Assembly (NCBI RefSeq): GCF_028747785.1 | Contig: NZ_CP118158.1 | Coordinates: 2,418,001-2,482,000 of the forward strand | DNA length: 64,000 bases | Direction: 5' to 3' | Source of the DNA: Halosimplex aquaticum | GTDB taxonomy: Archaea; Halobacteriota; Halobacteria; Halobacteriales; Haloarculaceae | Shown here: one piece after another, positions 26,553 through 36,223 of the stretch | How the letters are laid out: the number at the start of each line of letters is the position of its first letter | How positions within the stretch are numbered: the first letter of the stretch is position 1 | The notes under the pieces: generated by a model | What the model was told of the DNA's origin: nothing | The model's database searches: none | What the model saw: the letters and a program-made list of their open reading frames with translations, nothing else | Position numbers and translations under genes: made by a program

Positions 26553-28267
26553 CCCGCGAGGTCGACCGCGAGGCCTACGCCGAACTGTACGGGCCGACCG
26601 AGGGCGACCGGGTCCGCCTCGGCGACACCGAACTGTTCGTCGAAGTCGAGGAGGACCTCCGGACGCCGGGCGACGAGGCGGTCTTCGGTGGCGGGAAGAC
26701 CCTCCGTGACGGCCTCGGGCAGTCCCCGGGCACCACCCAGGAAGAGGGCGCCCTGGACTGGGTGCTGACGAACGCGCTCGTCATGGACCCCGTGCTGGGC
26801 ATCGTCGCCGCCGACGTCGGCATCCGCGACGGCGAGATCGCGGGGATCGGCAAGGCCGGCAACCCCGACACGATGGACGGCGTCGACATGGTCGTCGGCC
26901 CGTCCACCGACGTCTACCCCGCGGAGGGGAAGATCGCGACCGCGGGCGGGCTGGACATCCACGTCCACTTCAACTCGGCGCAACTGCCCGAACACGCCCT
27001 CGCCTCCGGGATCACGACGATGCTCGGCGGCGGCTACGGCGGCGGCGCGACGACCTGCACGACGGGCCCGGAGAACGTGAAGCGGTTCCTGCAGGCCGCC
27101 GACGAGTGGCCGGTCAACGTCGGCTTCTACGGGAAGGGCAACGCCTCGAAGCCCGGCCCGCTCCGCGAGCAACTCGAAGCCGGCGCCTGCGGGCTGAAGC
27201 TCCACGAGGACTGGGGGTCGATGCCCGCGGCCATCGATACCTGCCTCGACGTCGCCGAGGAAGAGGACGTGCAGGTGTGCATGCACACGGACACGCTCAA
27301 CGAGGCCGGGTTCGTCGAGAACACCTTCGCCGCCGTCGACGGGCGGACGATGCACCTGTTCCACATCGAGGGCGCGGGCGGCGGCCACGCGCCGGACATC
27401 ATGGAGATGGTCGGCCAGGCCAACATGCTGCCCTCGTCGACGAACCCCTCGATGCCGTACACGGTGAACACCTTCGACGAGCACCTGGACATGGTGATGG
27501 TCTGTCACCACCTCAACCCGGACGTGCCGGAGGACGTGGCCTTCGCCGAATCCCGCGTCCGTGCGGAGACCATCGGCGCCGAGGACGTGCTCCACGACGA
27601 GGGCGCCATCTCGATGATGACGTCGGACTCCCAGGCGATGGGCCGGCAGGCGGAGGTCATCTCCCGCACCTGGCAGACCGCCTCGAAGATGAAGTCCCAG
27701 CGCGGCCCCCTCCCCGAGGACGAGGCCGCGGACACGCACGACGACGCCGACAACTTCCGCGTCAAACGCTACCTGGCGAAGTACACCGTCAACCCCGCCA
27801 TCTCGGCGGGCATCGACGAGTACGTCGGCACGCTCGAACCCGGCAAGCTCGCCGACGTGGTGCTGTGGGATCCGGCCTTTTTCGGAATCAAGCCCGCGAT
27901 GACGTTCAAGGGCGGGTTCCCCGCCTACTCCGAGATGGGCGAAGCCAACGGCTCGCTGATGACCTGCGAACCGATCAAGCAGCGGCCCCGGGCCGGCGCC
28001 ATCGGGAACGCGAAACACGCCCTCTCGCTGTCGTTCGTGAGCCCCGTCGCCGCCGAGGCGGGGGTCGGCGAGGAGTACGGGCTCGACACGCCCGTCGTCC
28101 CCGTCTCGGGCGCTCGGACGACCGGGAAGGACGACATGCACTACAACGACTACTGTCCCGACGACATCGAGATCGACCCCGAGACGTTCGAGGTGACGGT
28201 CGACGGCGAGGTCGTCGCCTGCGAACCGAGCGAGGAGGTCCCCCTCGCGCAGCGGTACATGCTCTAA
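26549..28267 (+). CDS. ureC: Urease subunit alpha, catalytic
   Basis: A 572-residue catalytic subunit hydrolysing urea to ammonia and carbamate. All nickel-site residues are present: His138 and His140 (DIHVHF), the carbamylated Lys217 and His219 (GLKLHEDWG), His246 (MHTDTLNE), His272 ([10 protein letters not shown]) and Asp360 ([10 protein letters not shown]). The flap Cys319/His320 (VCHHLNPD) is also kept. The start is a GTG in a GTGA overlap with ureB. The gene is intact. Confidence 0.96.
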   Translation: MTREVDREAYAELYGPTEGDRVRLGDTELFVEVEEDLRTPGDEAVFGGGKTLRDGLGQSPGTTQEEGALDWVLTNALVMDPVLGIVAADVGIRDGEIAGIGKAGNPDTMDGVDMVVGPSTDVYPAEGKIATAGGLDIHVHFNSAQLPEHALASGITTMLGGGYGGGATTCTTGPENVKRFLQAADEWPVNVGFYGKGNASKPGPLREQLEAGACGLKLHEDWGSMPAAIDTCLDVAEEEDVQVCMHTDTLNEAGFVENTFAAVDGRTMHLFHIEGAGGGHAPDIMEMVGQANMLPSSTNPSMPYTVNTFDEHLDMVMVCHHLNPDVPEDVAFAESRVRAETIGAEDVLHDEGAISMMTSDSQAMGRQAEVISRTWQTASKMKSQRGPLPEDEAADTHDDADNFRVKRYLAKYTVNPAISAGIDEYVGTLEPGKLADVVLWDPAFFGIKPAMTFKGGFPAYSEMGEANGSLMTCEPIKQRPRAGAIGNAKHALSLSFVSPVAAEAGVGEEYGLDTPVVPVSGARTTGKDDMHYNDYCPDDIEIDPETFEVTVDGEVVACEPSEEVPLAQRYML

Positions 28268-28279
28268 CGGACACCTATC

Positions 28280-28633
28280 ATGAACGTAACACCGAAAGAA
28301 GAGGAGCGGTTGACGGTCTTCATGGCCGCAGAGCTCGCCCGGCGCCGCCGCGAGCGCGGCGTCAGGCTGAACCACCCCGAGGCTGTCGCGTACATCTCCG
28401 ACTGGTGCGTCGAGCGCGCCCGCGACGGCTGGGACGTGGCAGATATCCGCGCCGAGGCCACCCAGTTGCTGGACCCCGAGGACGTGATGCCCGGCGTCCC
28501 CGAGATGGTCGACATGATCCAGGTCGAACCCGTCTTCCCCGACGGCACGAAGCTCGTGACCGTCCACGACCCCATCCGGTCGACGGACGCGGCAGATTCG
28601 TCCAGCGACTCCCCGGAGGAGGCCGACTCGTGA
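28280..28633 (+). CDS. ureA: Urease subunit gamma
   Basis: A 117-residue gamma subunit. [20 protein letters not shown] and [13 protein letters not shown] are characteristic. An extra acidic Ser/Asp tail of about 15 residues follows the normal end, as is common in haloarchaea. It lies after ureC, the B-C-A order seen in haloarchaea. Confidence 0.94.
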   Translation: MNVTPKEEERLTVFMAAELARRRRERGVRLNHPEAVAYISDWCVERARDGWDVADIRAEATQLLDPEDVMPGVPEMVDMIQVEPVFPDGTKLVTVHDPIRSTDAADSSSDSPEEADS

Positions 28634-29253
28634 GCCTCACCCACCGCGACGTGGCGACGGTCGGCATCGGCGGCCCCGTCGGCTCCGGCAAGACCGCGCT
28701 CGTGACGGAACTCGTCCCGCGACTGCGCGACGCGGGCCTGGACGTGGGCGTCATCGCCAACGACGTGCTCACCCAGGAGGACGCCGACGCCCTGCGCGAG
28801 CGCTTCGCGGGCGTCGTCCCCGCGGACCTCGTGGCCGGCGTCGAGACCGGCGCCTGCCCACACACCGGCATCCGCGAGGACCCGTCGATGAACCTCGCGC
28901 AGATCGACGACTTCCTCGCCGACCACCCCGACCTCGATATCGTCATCGTCGAGAGCGGCGGCGACAACCTCGCGGCGACCTTCAACCCCGAACTCGCGGA
29001 CTACTCGCTGTACGTCATCAGCGTGGCCGAGGGCGAGGACATCCCGCGCAAGCGCGGCCCCGGCGTCGTCGACTGTGACCTGCTCGTGATCAACAAGACC
29101 GACCTCGCCCCCCACGTCGACGTGGATCTGGACGTACTGGAGGCCGACGCCGACGATGTGCGGGAGGGTCCGTTCGTCTTCACGAACTGCAAGGCCGGCG
29201 AGGGGATCGACGAGGTACAGGAGCACGTCAGCGACGGCGTGCTGTTCGCCTGA
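28630..29253 (+). CDS. ureG: Urease accessory GTPase UreG
   Basis: A 207-residue SIMIBI GTPase needed for nickel insertion. The P-loop GPVGSGKT is at 15-22, the metal-binding Cys-Pro-His reads [12 protein letters not shown], and the base-specificity motif is [11 protein letters not shown] start inside the ureA stop region (GTGA) shows coupling. Confidence 0.95.
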   Translation: MSLTHRDVATVGIGGPVGSGKTALVTELVPRLRDAGLDVGVIANDVLTQEDADALRERFAGVVPADLVAGVETGACPHTGIREDPSMNLAQIDDFLADHPDLDIVIVESGGDNLAATFNPELADYSLYVISVAEGEDIPRKRGPGVVDCDLLVINKTDLAPHVDVDLDVLEADADDVREGPFVFTNCKAGEGIDEVQEHVSDGVLFA

Positions 29254-29254
29254 G

Positions 29255-30280
29255 ATGGCGGCCGACAGCCCGGATCCCGGAGAAGAGCCGCCCGACGGAC
29301 CTCCGGCGCCACCGAGCCGCCGCGACGAGACTGCCGACGAACCGCCGCACCCGGCGTTCGCCGAGTACGCGACCGAGTCGGTCCCCGCCGCGGCGGTCGG
29401 TTCGCCCGGCAAGGACGGCCGCCTCGAACTCCGGTTCGAGGTCGACGGGAACGGCGAGACGAACCTCGTCCGGGACCTCGTCCGGGCGCCGTTCCACGTC
29501 AGCGGCACGCTCGGCCACGATCCGCTCCCCGAGGCGGAGACGGTCTACGTCCAGTCGCCGACCGGCGGCGTCGCGCAGGGCGACCGTCACGCGGTCGACA
29601 TCGAAGTCGGCGCCGACGCCGTCGCCCACGTCTCCACCCAGAGCTCACAGAAGGTGCTCTCGATGGCGCGCAACTACGCCGCCGCCGACGTCTCGCTCTC
29701 CGTCGGGAGCGGTGGCCACCTCGACTACGTGCCCGAACCGACGATCCTCCACGGGGACTCCCGGTTCTGCCAATCGGTCACGCTCGAACTGGCCCCGGAC
29801 GCGAGCGCCGTCGTCGGCGAGGTCGTCGTCCCCGGCCGACTGGCCCGCGGCGAGCGCTTCGACTTCGAGCGGTACCTCTCGCGCCTGCGCGTCCGGCGTG
29901 AGAGGGAACTGCTCGTCGACGACGCCACCCACCTCCGACCCGCCGACGCCGATCCCTCCGCACCGGGCGTCATGGGCGAGTTCGCCGTCCTCGGGACGCT
30001 GTACGTCCTGACGCCCGCGAGCGGTGACACCTCAGACGACGCCGAACTGAGCGACCGGCTTCACGAGGTCACGAACGCCGAAACAGACTCGGACGGTCGC
30101 GGCGACGAGGACGGCGAAACGGTCCGCGCGAGCGCGACGCGCCTGCCGAACGACGCGGGCGTCGCCGTGCGCGCCCTCGGCCACCGCGCGGAGACGGTGA
30201 CCGCCGCACTCCGCGCGGCGTGGGACGAGGCGAGAATCGAACTGCTCGGAGTCGGCGCCCCCGACTCCAGGAGGCCCTGA
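29255..30280 (+). CDS. ureD: Urease accessory protein UreD
   Basis: A 341-residue UreD/UreH scaffold that bridges urease and UreF-UreG. Family segments are GTLGHDPLPEAETVYVQSPT, VSTQSSQKVLSM, LDYVPEPTILHGDSRF and GEVVVPGRLARGE. The N-terminal 40 residues are Pro/Glu-rich and probably disordered. The start lies one base after the ureG stop. Confidence 0.9.
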   Translation: MAADSPDPGEEPPDGPPAPPSRRDETADEPPHPAFAEYATESVPAAAVGSPGKDGRLELRFEVDGNGETNLVRDLVRAPFHVSGTLGHDPLPEAETVYVQSPTGGVAQGDRHAVDIEVGADAVAHVSTQSSQKVLSMARNYAAADVSLSVGSGGHLDYVPEPTILHGDSRFCQSVTLELAPDASAVVGEVVVPGRLARGERFDFERYLSRLRVRRERELLVDDATHLRPADADPSAPGVMGEFAVLGTLYVLTPASGDTSDDAELSDRLHEVTNAETDSDGRGDEDGETVRASATRLPNDAGVAVRALGHRAETVTAALRAAWDEARIELLGVGAPDSRRP

Positions 30281-30897
30281 TGCTGGTCGCAGAGGAGTTC
30301 GTGGGAACGCTGGACGACGAGGAAGTCGCCGAGCGCGTCGAGTCCGGCGACCCACTCACCGTCGCCGTCGACGAGACCGAGCGCCGCCGTTCACGGTTCC
30401 GCACGACGGCCGCAGACGGCACCGAACTGGGCGTCGTCGTCGCCCGCGAGTTACGGGACGGCGACGTCCTCTCGACGGGCGAGCGACTGGTCGTCGTCTC
30501 CCTCGAAGCGGTCGAGGCGATGGCGCTCGACTTCGGCGGCGTCGGGAACCCCGACAGGGTGGCGGTGACGACGGCGCTCGAACTCGGTCACGCCGTCGGG
30601 AACCGCCACTGGGATCTGGCGGTCGACGGCCAGCGCGCCTACCTGCCGCTGGCCGACAGCCGCGAGCGGATGGAAGCGACCGTCGAACTCCATCTCCCGG
30701 ACGGCGCGACGGTCGAGTACGACGAGGTCCCGCCGACGCTGTTCGACGAGGGCGACGCTGCCGACCACTCGCACAGTCACGGCGAGGCCGACCACTCTCA
30801 CGGCGGCGGCGAGAGCCATTCCCACAGTCACGGCCACGGCGTGCGGTCGCTCGACCCGAAATCGGGGGCCGACTCCCACGGAGGTGAGGAGCCGTGA
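30280..30897 (+). CDS. ureE: Urease accessory nickel metallochaperone UreE
   Basis: A 205-residue UreE with the N-terminal peptide-binding domain, the metal-binding domain (TALELGHAVGNRHWDL, containing the key His), and a His-rich C-terminal tail from about residue 165 (SHSHGE, SHGGGESHSHSHGHG). The tail can hold extra nickel. ATG overlaps the ureD stop by one base. Confidence 0.92.
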   Translation: MLVAEEFVGTLDDEEVAERVESGDPLTVAVDETERRRSRFRTTAADGTELGVVVARELRDGDVLSTGERLVVVSLEAVEAMALDFGGVGNPDRVAVTTALELGHAVGNRHWDLAVDGQRAYLPLADSRERMEATVELHLPDGATVEYDEVPPTLFDEGDAADHSHSHGEADHSHGGGESHSHSHGHGVRSLDPKSGADSHGGEEP

Positions 30898-31583
30898 GCG
30901 ACGAGGCGACCCTCGAATCGCTCCGACTGGCCGACTCGTTCCTCCCGGTGGGGACCGACAGCGTCTCCTACGCACTGGAGCAGTTCGTCGCGGCCGACAG
31001 CGTCGCTGACGCCGACGATCTGCGGACGCACGGCGAGACGGTCCTCCGGCGCCAGCACGGCCAGGCGGATCTGGTCGCGCTACGGGCAGCCCACGACGCG
31101 GCGACCGAGGGGGATCTGGCCGCGGTCGAGCGCGCGGACCGGCGGCTCACCGCCGTCACGCTCCCCGCGGAGTTCCGCGAGAGCTCCGAGCGGACGGGGA
31201 ACCGACTGCTGGCCCTCCAGCGGGAGCTCCGCGAGGAGGACCTGCTGGAAGCCTACGGCGAGGCCGTCGACGCCGGCGAAGCGCCGGGAAACTACGCGGT
31301 CGCGCTCGGCGCCGTCACCGCACTCGCAGACGTGCCCGTCCGCGAGGCGTGCCTGCTGGCCTGCCACGAGTTCGCGACGGCGCAGCTGGCCGCTGCCCAG
31401 CGGCTGCTCCGATTGGGACACACCGACGTCCAGCGCGTCCTCGACGACCTCCGGCCCGCGATGGTCGACGCCGTCGAGGAGAGCGCCGACCGCTCGCTCG
31501 ACGACATGACGCCGTTCGCGCCGCTGGTCGACGTGCGCTCGGCCGAGCACGAGCGGGCCGAGCGGCGGCTGTTCCTGAGCTGA
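30894..31583 (+). CDS. ureF: Urease accessory protein UreF
   Basis: A 229-residue helical protein; LRLADSFLPVGTDSVSYALE near the N-terminus and the DMTPFAPLVDVRSAEHERA end are UreF hallmarks. It starts with GTG within the ureE stop and closes the operon. It regulates the UreG GTPase in nickel delivery. Confidence 0.92.
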   Translation: MSDEATLESLRLADSFLPVGTDSVSYALEQFVAADSVADADDLRTHGETVLRRQHGQADLVALRAAHDAATEGDLAAVERADRRLTAVTLPAEFRESSERTGNRLLALQRELREEDLLEAYGEAVDAGEAPGNYAVALGAVTALADVPVREACLLACHEFATAQLAAAQRLLRLGHTDVQRVLDDLRPAMVDAVEESADRSLDDMTPFAPLVDVRSAEHERAERRLFLS

Positions 31584-31590
31584 GCGCCGG

Positions 31591-32151
31591 TCACCTGCAG
31601 AACGGCCGACGCGCTTCGAGCTCGTCGTACCGTTCGTCGTCGATATCGCCGTCACCGCCGCGGATCAGCGGCCCGACTGCCGCGCGTTCGAGGAGCGTCG
31701 ACTGGAACTCGCCGAGCCGCTCGGGGGCGGTCCCCCACGCCGAGCCGTGGTCGGTGACGCTGTGGGACTCGTTCCCGACGGTGACTCGCGTCCACTGCGA
31801 GGAGGCGCCGTCCGCCTGCGCGGGGTAGCTCTCGTTCAGCGCGAAGAAATCGGCGCGGTAGGAGGCGTTGAGGATCGCGGTCGCGTTCGACTGCGGAACG
31901 CTGTAGCGGTGGAGGCCGGTCGCGTTCACGTTCGCGAACCCGGTGTAGAACACCGTCCCGTTCCCGCAGATTTCGACCGAGAACGCCGGGCAGTTGCCGT
32001 CACAGAGGCCGTTTCGATACTCGACGGACACCGTGTCGGCGTCGTCGGGGTACGCTGGTTCGGCCGGGTCGTCGACGAGTCGCTCACCCAGGATCCCCTG
32101 ACAGCCGGCGAGGAGGACGAGGGCCACCAGGGCGGCGAATGCGGTGCGCAT
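31591..32151 (-). CDS. Lipoprotein with DUF6438-like domain
   Basis: A 186-residue secreted protein with a short signal and lipobox LLAGC (Cys17). VSVEYRNGLCDGNCPAFSVE and GTVFYTG match the DUF6438 pattern, with a CxxxC pair. Six or so sequons suggest glycosylation. It converges on ureF with only 7 bp between stops. Function unknown. Confidence 0.75.
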   Translation of the reverse strand: MRTAFAALVALVLLAGCQGILGERLVDDPAEPAYPDDADTVSVEYRNGLCDGNCPAFSVEICGNGTVFYTGFANVNATGLHRYSVPQSNATAILNASYRADFFALNESYPAQADGASSQWTRVTVGNESHSVTDHGSAWGTAPERLGEFQSTLLERAAVGPLIRGGDGDIDDERYDELEARRPFCR

Positions 32152-32253
32152 GGCCGAAAGTCAGCGGATGAAGGGGATAACCTGTCGGACTATCAAACGG
32201 TCGTTTGATCGGAGGGCGAGAACGACGTTCGACAGCGCCGCCGGTTCGGTCGA

Positions 32254-33276
32254 TCAGACCGCGTCCAGATCGATGTCGACGGCGTACCAGTCGAGGACGA
32301 AGACGATGACTGCGCCGACGAGGGCAGCGGTGGCGAACGCCTGAATGGTCGGGGTGTTCCAGACGACCGACGGGTACTCCGAGGCGTCGTTCAGTGCCGT
32401 GATCGGCGCCCGGAGCGCGCCCAGCACGAGGGCGACGAGGAAAGCGTAGGTCACCTCGCGGTTGACGTCGAGCGCCCTGCGGATGACCCGCGCTATCGTG
32501 AACAGTCCGACGAGGCCACCGAGGATGAACGTCACCACGACGCTCGCGGGGCCGGCGAGGTCGGCGAACGATCCGCCGGTCGCGACCGAGGCGATCCCTT
32601 CGAGGAAGTTCCCCAACTGTCTGTACATGTAGGTGTACTGGCCGAGGATCACGAGCAGGAGCGACCCGGACAGGCCCGGGAGTATCATCGCGCTGACGGC
32701 GACGGACCCGGCGAGGAAGACGGTCGGGAGACCCCCGGTGCCAAGCAGCGACTCGGAGTGTCCGGAGGCGAAGAAGGCGAGGACGACGCCGACGACGGCC
32801 GCGACCAGTTCTGGGACGGTCCGGATCGCGACCGCTCGCAGGAGGATGACCGCCGAGGCACCAATGAGGCCGAAGAAGAGGCCGAACAGCAGGACCGGAT
32901 AGTCCGCCGCGGCCCACTCGACGGCCTGGCCGACGAGCACGACGGCGGTCCCCACGCCGGCGACGAGCGCGAGGAGGAACCAGCCGTCGACCTCTTCGAG
33001 GACGGCGGCGGCGCGGTCGAGCGAGACGCCGCCGTCCAGCGGCGTGAGCGCACGGACCCCGTCGAAGAAGCGGCGGGGCGTGACCGCGTTGATCGCCGCG
33101 ATGAGGCGCTCGTAGATGCCGGCAATGAGGGCGATGGTGCCGCCGGAGACGCCGGGGACCCCGTCGGCGGTGCCCATGAACAGGCCGACGAGAAACGTCT
33201 TCGCCCACTCGTGGAGCGGCGGGACCGACTCGCGGAGCGTCACCTCGTCGCGCGCCCTGTCTGGGGCCGTTGTCAT
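32254..33276 (-). CDS. DUF368 polytopic membrane protein (PopT-like lipid carrier flippase)
   Basis: A 340-residue protein with about nine helices. FLVGLFMGTADGVPGVSGGT near 30-48 and SAMILPGLSGSLLLVILGQY near 195-215 are the paired DUF368 signatures. Bacterial DUF368 proteins (PopT) translocate undecaprenyl phosphate. In archaea the equivalent would be dolichyl phosphate recycling for N-glycosylation or other surface glycans, which is an inference. Confidence 0.85.
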   Translation of the reverse strand: MTTAPDRARDEVTLRESVPPLHEWAKTFLVGLFMGTADGVPGVSGGTIALIAGIYERLIAAINAVTPRRFFDGVRALTPLDGGVSLDRAAAVLEEVDGWFLLALVAGVGTAVVLVGQAVEWAAADYPVLLFGLFFGLIGASAVILLRAVAIRTVPELVAAVVGVVLAFFASGHSESLLGTGGLPTVFLAGSVAVSAMILPGLSGSLLLVILGQYTYMYRQLGNFLEGIASVATGGSFADLAGPASVVVTFILGGLVGLFTIARVIRRALDVNREVTYAFLVALVLGALRAPITALNDASEYPSVVWNTPTIQAFATAALVGAVIVFVLDWYAVDIDLDAV

Positions 33277-33835
33277 TGAAATATACGTTCGTCTATGGTC
33301 CGGAAGTCTCTTGTGGAGTCTGGCGTCGAATGGCCCCGGCCGGCCTCGGACGGCCGCGGCCGATCGATGTACGCGTACCGATCCGGCGACCGACAGGTCC
33401 GGGGGGTGGGCCCGGACCTCGTCCGCGTCCGGAACGGGTCAGGTTCGGAGCGGGTGTGGATTCGGAGTGGGTCGGATTCGGAACGGAAGTGGGTTCGGAA
33501 TGGGTGTGGGTTCGGAATGGCTTCGGAGCCCGCGCGTCGCACGGATCGACGGTACCGGGATACTGTCACCGGCGCTGTCGCCCGTCGCGTCGACGGAGCG
33601 ACCGCGTCGGAACCCCCCTGACCGCGTTGTCCCGGGCGACGCTTCGGACTCGTGTGATACCATCCCATCTGCGATTGAGTCACGTGGTAATGTAAATCTT
33701 ACTGAAATACTTCCGTAATAAGTTGGTGCAATGAAACGAACGCGTCTTTTCGATGCCGGCCGAAATCGGGACGGGTCGAGACGCGGGCCTCGGCCGCCGG
33801 GAGGGTTGAAGTCCTCGCCGTCCGACGATCGGTGT
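33277..33835. other. Intergenic region with degenerate tandem repeat
   Basis: No gene supported in 559 nt. Between 33425 and 33528 units close to GGTTCGGAATGGGT recur with variable spacing. Neither strand gives a natural protein over it. The last part (33690-33735), with GTAATGTAAATCTTACTG, is AT-rich and probably is promoter DNA for the downstream peptidase. Confidence 0.55.
33425..33528. repeat. Degenerate GGTTCGGAnnGGGT tandem repeat
   Basis: About six to eight imperfect copies of a 12-18 nt unit containing TTCGGA(A/G)(C/T)GG. G-rich on the plus strand. Slippage-prone, probably non-coding. Confidence 0.6.
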
Positions 33836-34963
33836 ATGGAGGTGGCCGACGTCGCCCGCGACCTCGTCTCGATCCCGAGCCACGAGCGCGAGGCCGCGGC
33901 GGGCGATTTCGTCGAGGAGTGGCTCCGTGAGCACACAGACGCGACCGTGACGCGCGACGGCGCGGGCGCCCAGGAGGGCCGGGGCGGGAACGTCGTCGCC
34001 CGGAAGGGCGCGGGCGGGACGTCGCTCGCGCTCGTCGGCCACCACGACGTGGTCCCGCCGGACGACTCGCAGGTCGACGACGGCGGCTACGTCGTCCGGG
34101 AGTCCGACGGCCGGCTCCGCGGGCGCGGGAGCGCGGACATGAAGGGGGCCGTCGCCGCGGCGCTGTGCGCGTTCCGCGACGCGGATCCCCCGGACGGCGC
34201 GGAACTGGTCTTCGCGTCGTTCGTCGGCGAGGAAGTCGGCGGCGTGGGCGCGCGGGCGGCCGTCGACCGCGGGTTCGCCCCCGACTTCGCCGTCGTCGGC
34301 GAGGGGTCGACGGGCTACTCCGCGCCGGGCGTCACCGACGTGGCCGTCGCGCACAAGGGCCGCCGCGGGTCGACGCTCGTCGCCGAGGGCAGCGCCGCTC
34401 ACGCCAGCGAACCCGAGGCCGGCGCGAACGCCATCTACCGCGCCAGCGACGCCGTCGACGTCGTGCGCGACCTCGAATTCCCCGAGACCGAGGTCATGGG
34501 CCGCCAGCTGTCGGGGAGCGTCGCCGTGACCGAGATCGAGGGCGGATCCGCGTGGAACGTGATCCCCGAGCGCTGCGAGGTGACCGTCGACGAGCGGACG
34601 GTGCCCGGCGAGCGCGCGCCGCTGGAACGGACCGAGGAGGTCGCGGGCGTCACCTGGACCGTCGACCAGGACCTGCCGCCGATGGCCTGCGACGACGCCG
34701 CGTTCGCCGACGCCGTGCTGACCGCCGCTCGGGACGCGCAGGCCGAGGAAGACGCCGCCGCGCCGGGCGACGGGACGCCGGAGCACGTCGTCAAACCGCA
34801 CGCCACCGACGCCGGGTGGCTCGCCGACGCGGGGACGACGTGCGTGGTCTGCGGCCCCGCGGAACCCGGCGAGGCCCACACCGCCACGGAGAGCGTCTCG
34901 CTCGCCGCGCTCGACCGGTGTTACGAGATCTACCGCGACGTGGCGGAGTCCTGGAGCGGGTGA
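33836..34963 (+). CDS. M20-family metallopeptidase/deacylase
   Basis: A 375-residue zinc hydrolase of the ArgE/DapE/LysK group. The first metal His is in LALVGHHDVVPPDD and the bridging Asp in RGRGSADMKGAVAA, followed by SFVGEEVGG with the catalytic Glu. The dimerisation lid lies in about residues 170-275. The ATG at 33836 gives the normal start MEVADVARDLVSIPS. Substrate not predictable; LysK or succinyl-diaminopimelate-like roles are possible. Confidence 0.85.
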   Translation: MEVADVARDLVSIPSHEREAAAGDFVEEWLREHTDATVTRDGAGAQEGRGGNVVARKGAGGTSLALVGHHDVVPPDDSQVDDGGYVVRESDGRLRGRGSADMKGAVAAALCAFRDADPPDGAELVFASFVGEEVGGVGARAAVDRGFAPDFAVVGEGSTGYSAPGVTDVAVAHKGRRGSTLVAEGSAAHASEPEAGANAIYRASDAVDVVRDLEFPETEVMGRQLSGSVAVTEIEGGSAWNVIPERCEVTVDERTVPGERAPLERTEEVAGVTWTVDQDLPPMACDDAAFADAVLTAARDAQAEEDAAAPGDGTPEHVVKPHATDAGWLADAGTTCVVCGPAEPGEAHTATESVSLAALDRCYEIYRDVAESWSG

Positions 34964-35047
34964 GCGACGCCCCTCCCCCGCCGGCGGGGACGGCGTCCGG
35001 ACGGTTCTCCCGCCGTCCTTATCAGTCGATGACTCGTACCGGCGGGT

Positions 35048-35689
35048 ATGCGACGTCGAGCGTTTCTCGCGGCGTGTGCCGTCACCGGCGTAGGGGGCTG
35101 TCTGGGGAACGGGACCGAGTCCGACAGCACCGCCGGTCCCGGCGCCGCGACGACGACCGAGCCTTCCGGGCGGGCGACGACGCAGACGGCCACAGCCACC
35201 GAAACGCCGACGGAGAGGGAGACGTCGACGGCGACGCCATCGCCGACGGCCACGCCCGAGCCCACCCCGTCGACGGAGACGGGCACGCCGCTGTTCCCCG
35301 GGTACGAGACCACCGACGTCCGGGTGACGACGCCCGAGGGCGAGGAGTTGGGCTCAGTTTCGGCGGCCATCGCCGACACGCAGTCGCTGCGGTACACGGG
35401 GCTGAGCGACACCGAGAGCCTGCCCGAGGACCGGGGGATGCTGTTCGTCTACGACGAGGTCGGCGACCACACGTACGTGATGCGCGAGATGGACTTCGGC
35501 CTCGACATCGTCTACGCGGACGACGAGGGGACGATCACGCGCATCCACCACGCGCCCGCACCCGGCCCGAACGAGGACGGCGAGGACCAGACCTACCCCG
35601 GCCGCGGCCAGTACGTCCTGGAAGTGAACAAGGGCTGGACGACCGAGCGGGGCGTCGAGGAAGGCGACGTGTTGCAGTTCGAGCTGTGA
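35048..35689 (+). CDS. DUF192 lipoprotein
   Basis: A 213-residue protein. RRRAFLAACAV with lipobox GVGGC (Cys18) indicates a Tat lipoprotein, followed by a Thr/Pro/Ala-rich linker of about 60 residues. The C-terminal 120 residues are DUF192: LRYTGLSDTESLPEDRGMLFVY, then MDFGLDIVYADDEG and a YVLEVNKGW end. Outer-surface function unknown. Confidence 0.85.
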   Translation: MRRRAFLAACAVTGVGGCLGNGTESDSTAGPGAATTTEPSGRATTQTATATETPTERETSTATPSPTATPEPTPSTETGTPLFPGYETTDVRVTTPEGEELGSVSAAIADTQSLRYTGLSDTESLPEDRGMLFVYDEVGDHTYVMREMDFGLDIVYADDEGTITRIHHAPAPGPNEDGEDQTYPGRGQYVLEVNKGWTTERGVEEGDVLQFEL

Positions 35690-36223
35690 GAGCCGCGTAA
35701 TTTTACGCTGGGACCCGAGTCACAGTTTCGGCGGATACCGTCGTGAAGCGAAGCCGATTCGAAGTCCGAGGACAGCGATCCCGACCGGGCCTCGTCCGTT
35801 CAGTCCGCAAGGGACACGCCGATACCGCTCGATACGTCTCACCGACAGCGCCCCTATATAATACCGAGATACTGTAGACCGGCGATCGTGAGGATCGCGA
35901 CGACCAGTACGACTGTCACTACCCAAGGCGGGACGTCTTTCCGAACTCTAGGGGCCCAATCCATACGTGTCAATGGGACGCCCGGTTGTTATATCCCCGG
36001 CCGAGCATCCGATGCCGAAGGCCCCTGTTCACCGTCAGCGCGGCGATCTGACGAGCGCGCAGTCGGTCACCGTGGCCGCTCTGGACACCGAACTCGCCCT
36101 CCGTGCGAACTCGGCGAGACCGTGTTTTTGGCTGGGGGGCCGCGAACGCAGTGGGCGACCTCCGGCCGAAAAGGCGGTCGCGGAAAGATGGCTTTGATAC
36201 GCCGCGGCGTCTAATCGTGGACC
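35690..36223. other. Intergenic region holding one very small gene
   Basis: Apart from the 36-residue membrane protein at 35854-35964 and its promoter, I see no gene. The rest has no coherent frame on either strand. Confidence 0.5.
35854..35964 (-). CDS. 36-residue single-helix membrane protein
   Basis: The frame reads MDWAPRVRKDVPPW, then a clean membrane helix (VVTVVLVVAILTIAGL) and QYLGII before TAG. A GATATAAC box lies about 25 nt upstream on the same strand, the right distance for a leaderless transcript. The amphipathic basic N-terminus and one helix resemble small haloarchaeal membrane peptides. Partner unknown. Confidence 0.6.
   Translation of the reverse strand: MDWAPRVRKDVPPWVVTVVLVVAILTIAGLQYLGII

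Noticed and set aside
26402..28567. Long minus-strand open frame through ureC
   Set aside because: Antisense shadow of ureC; composition is the reverse-complement image of an acidic haloarchaeal protein.
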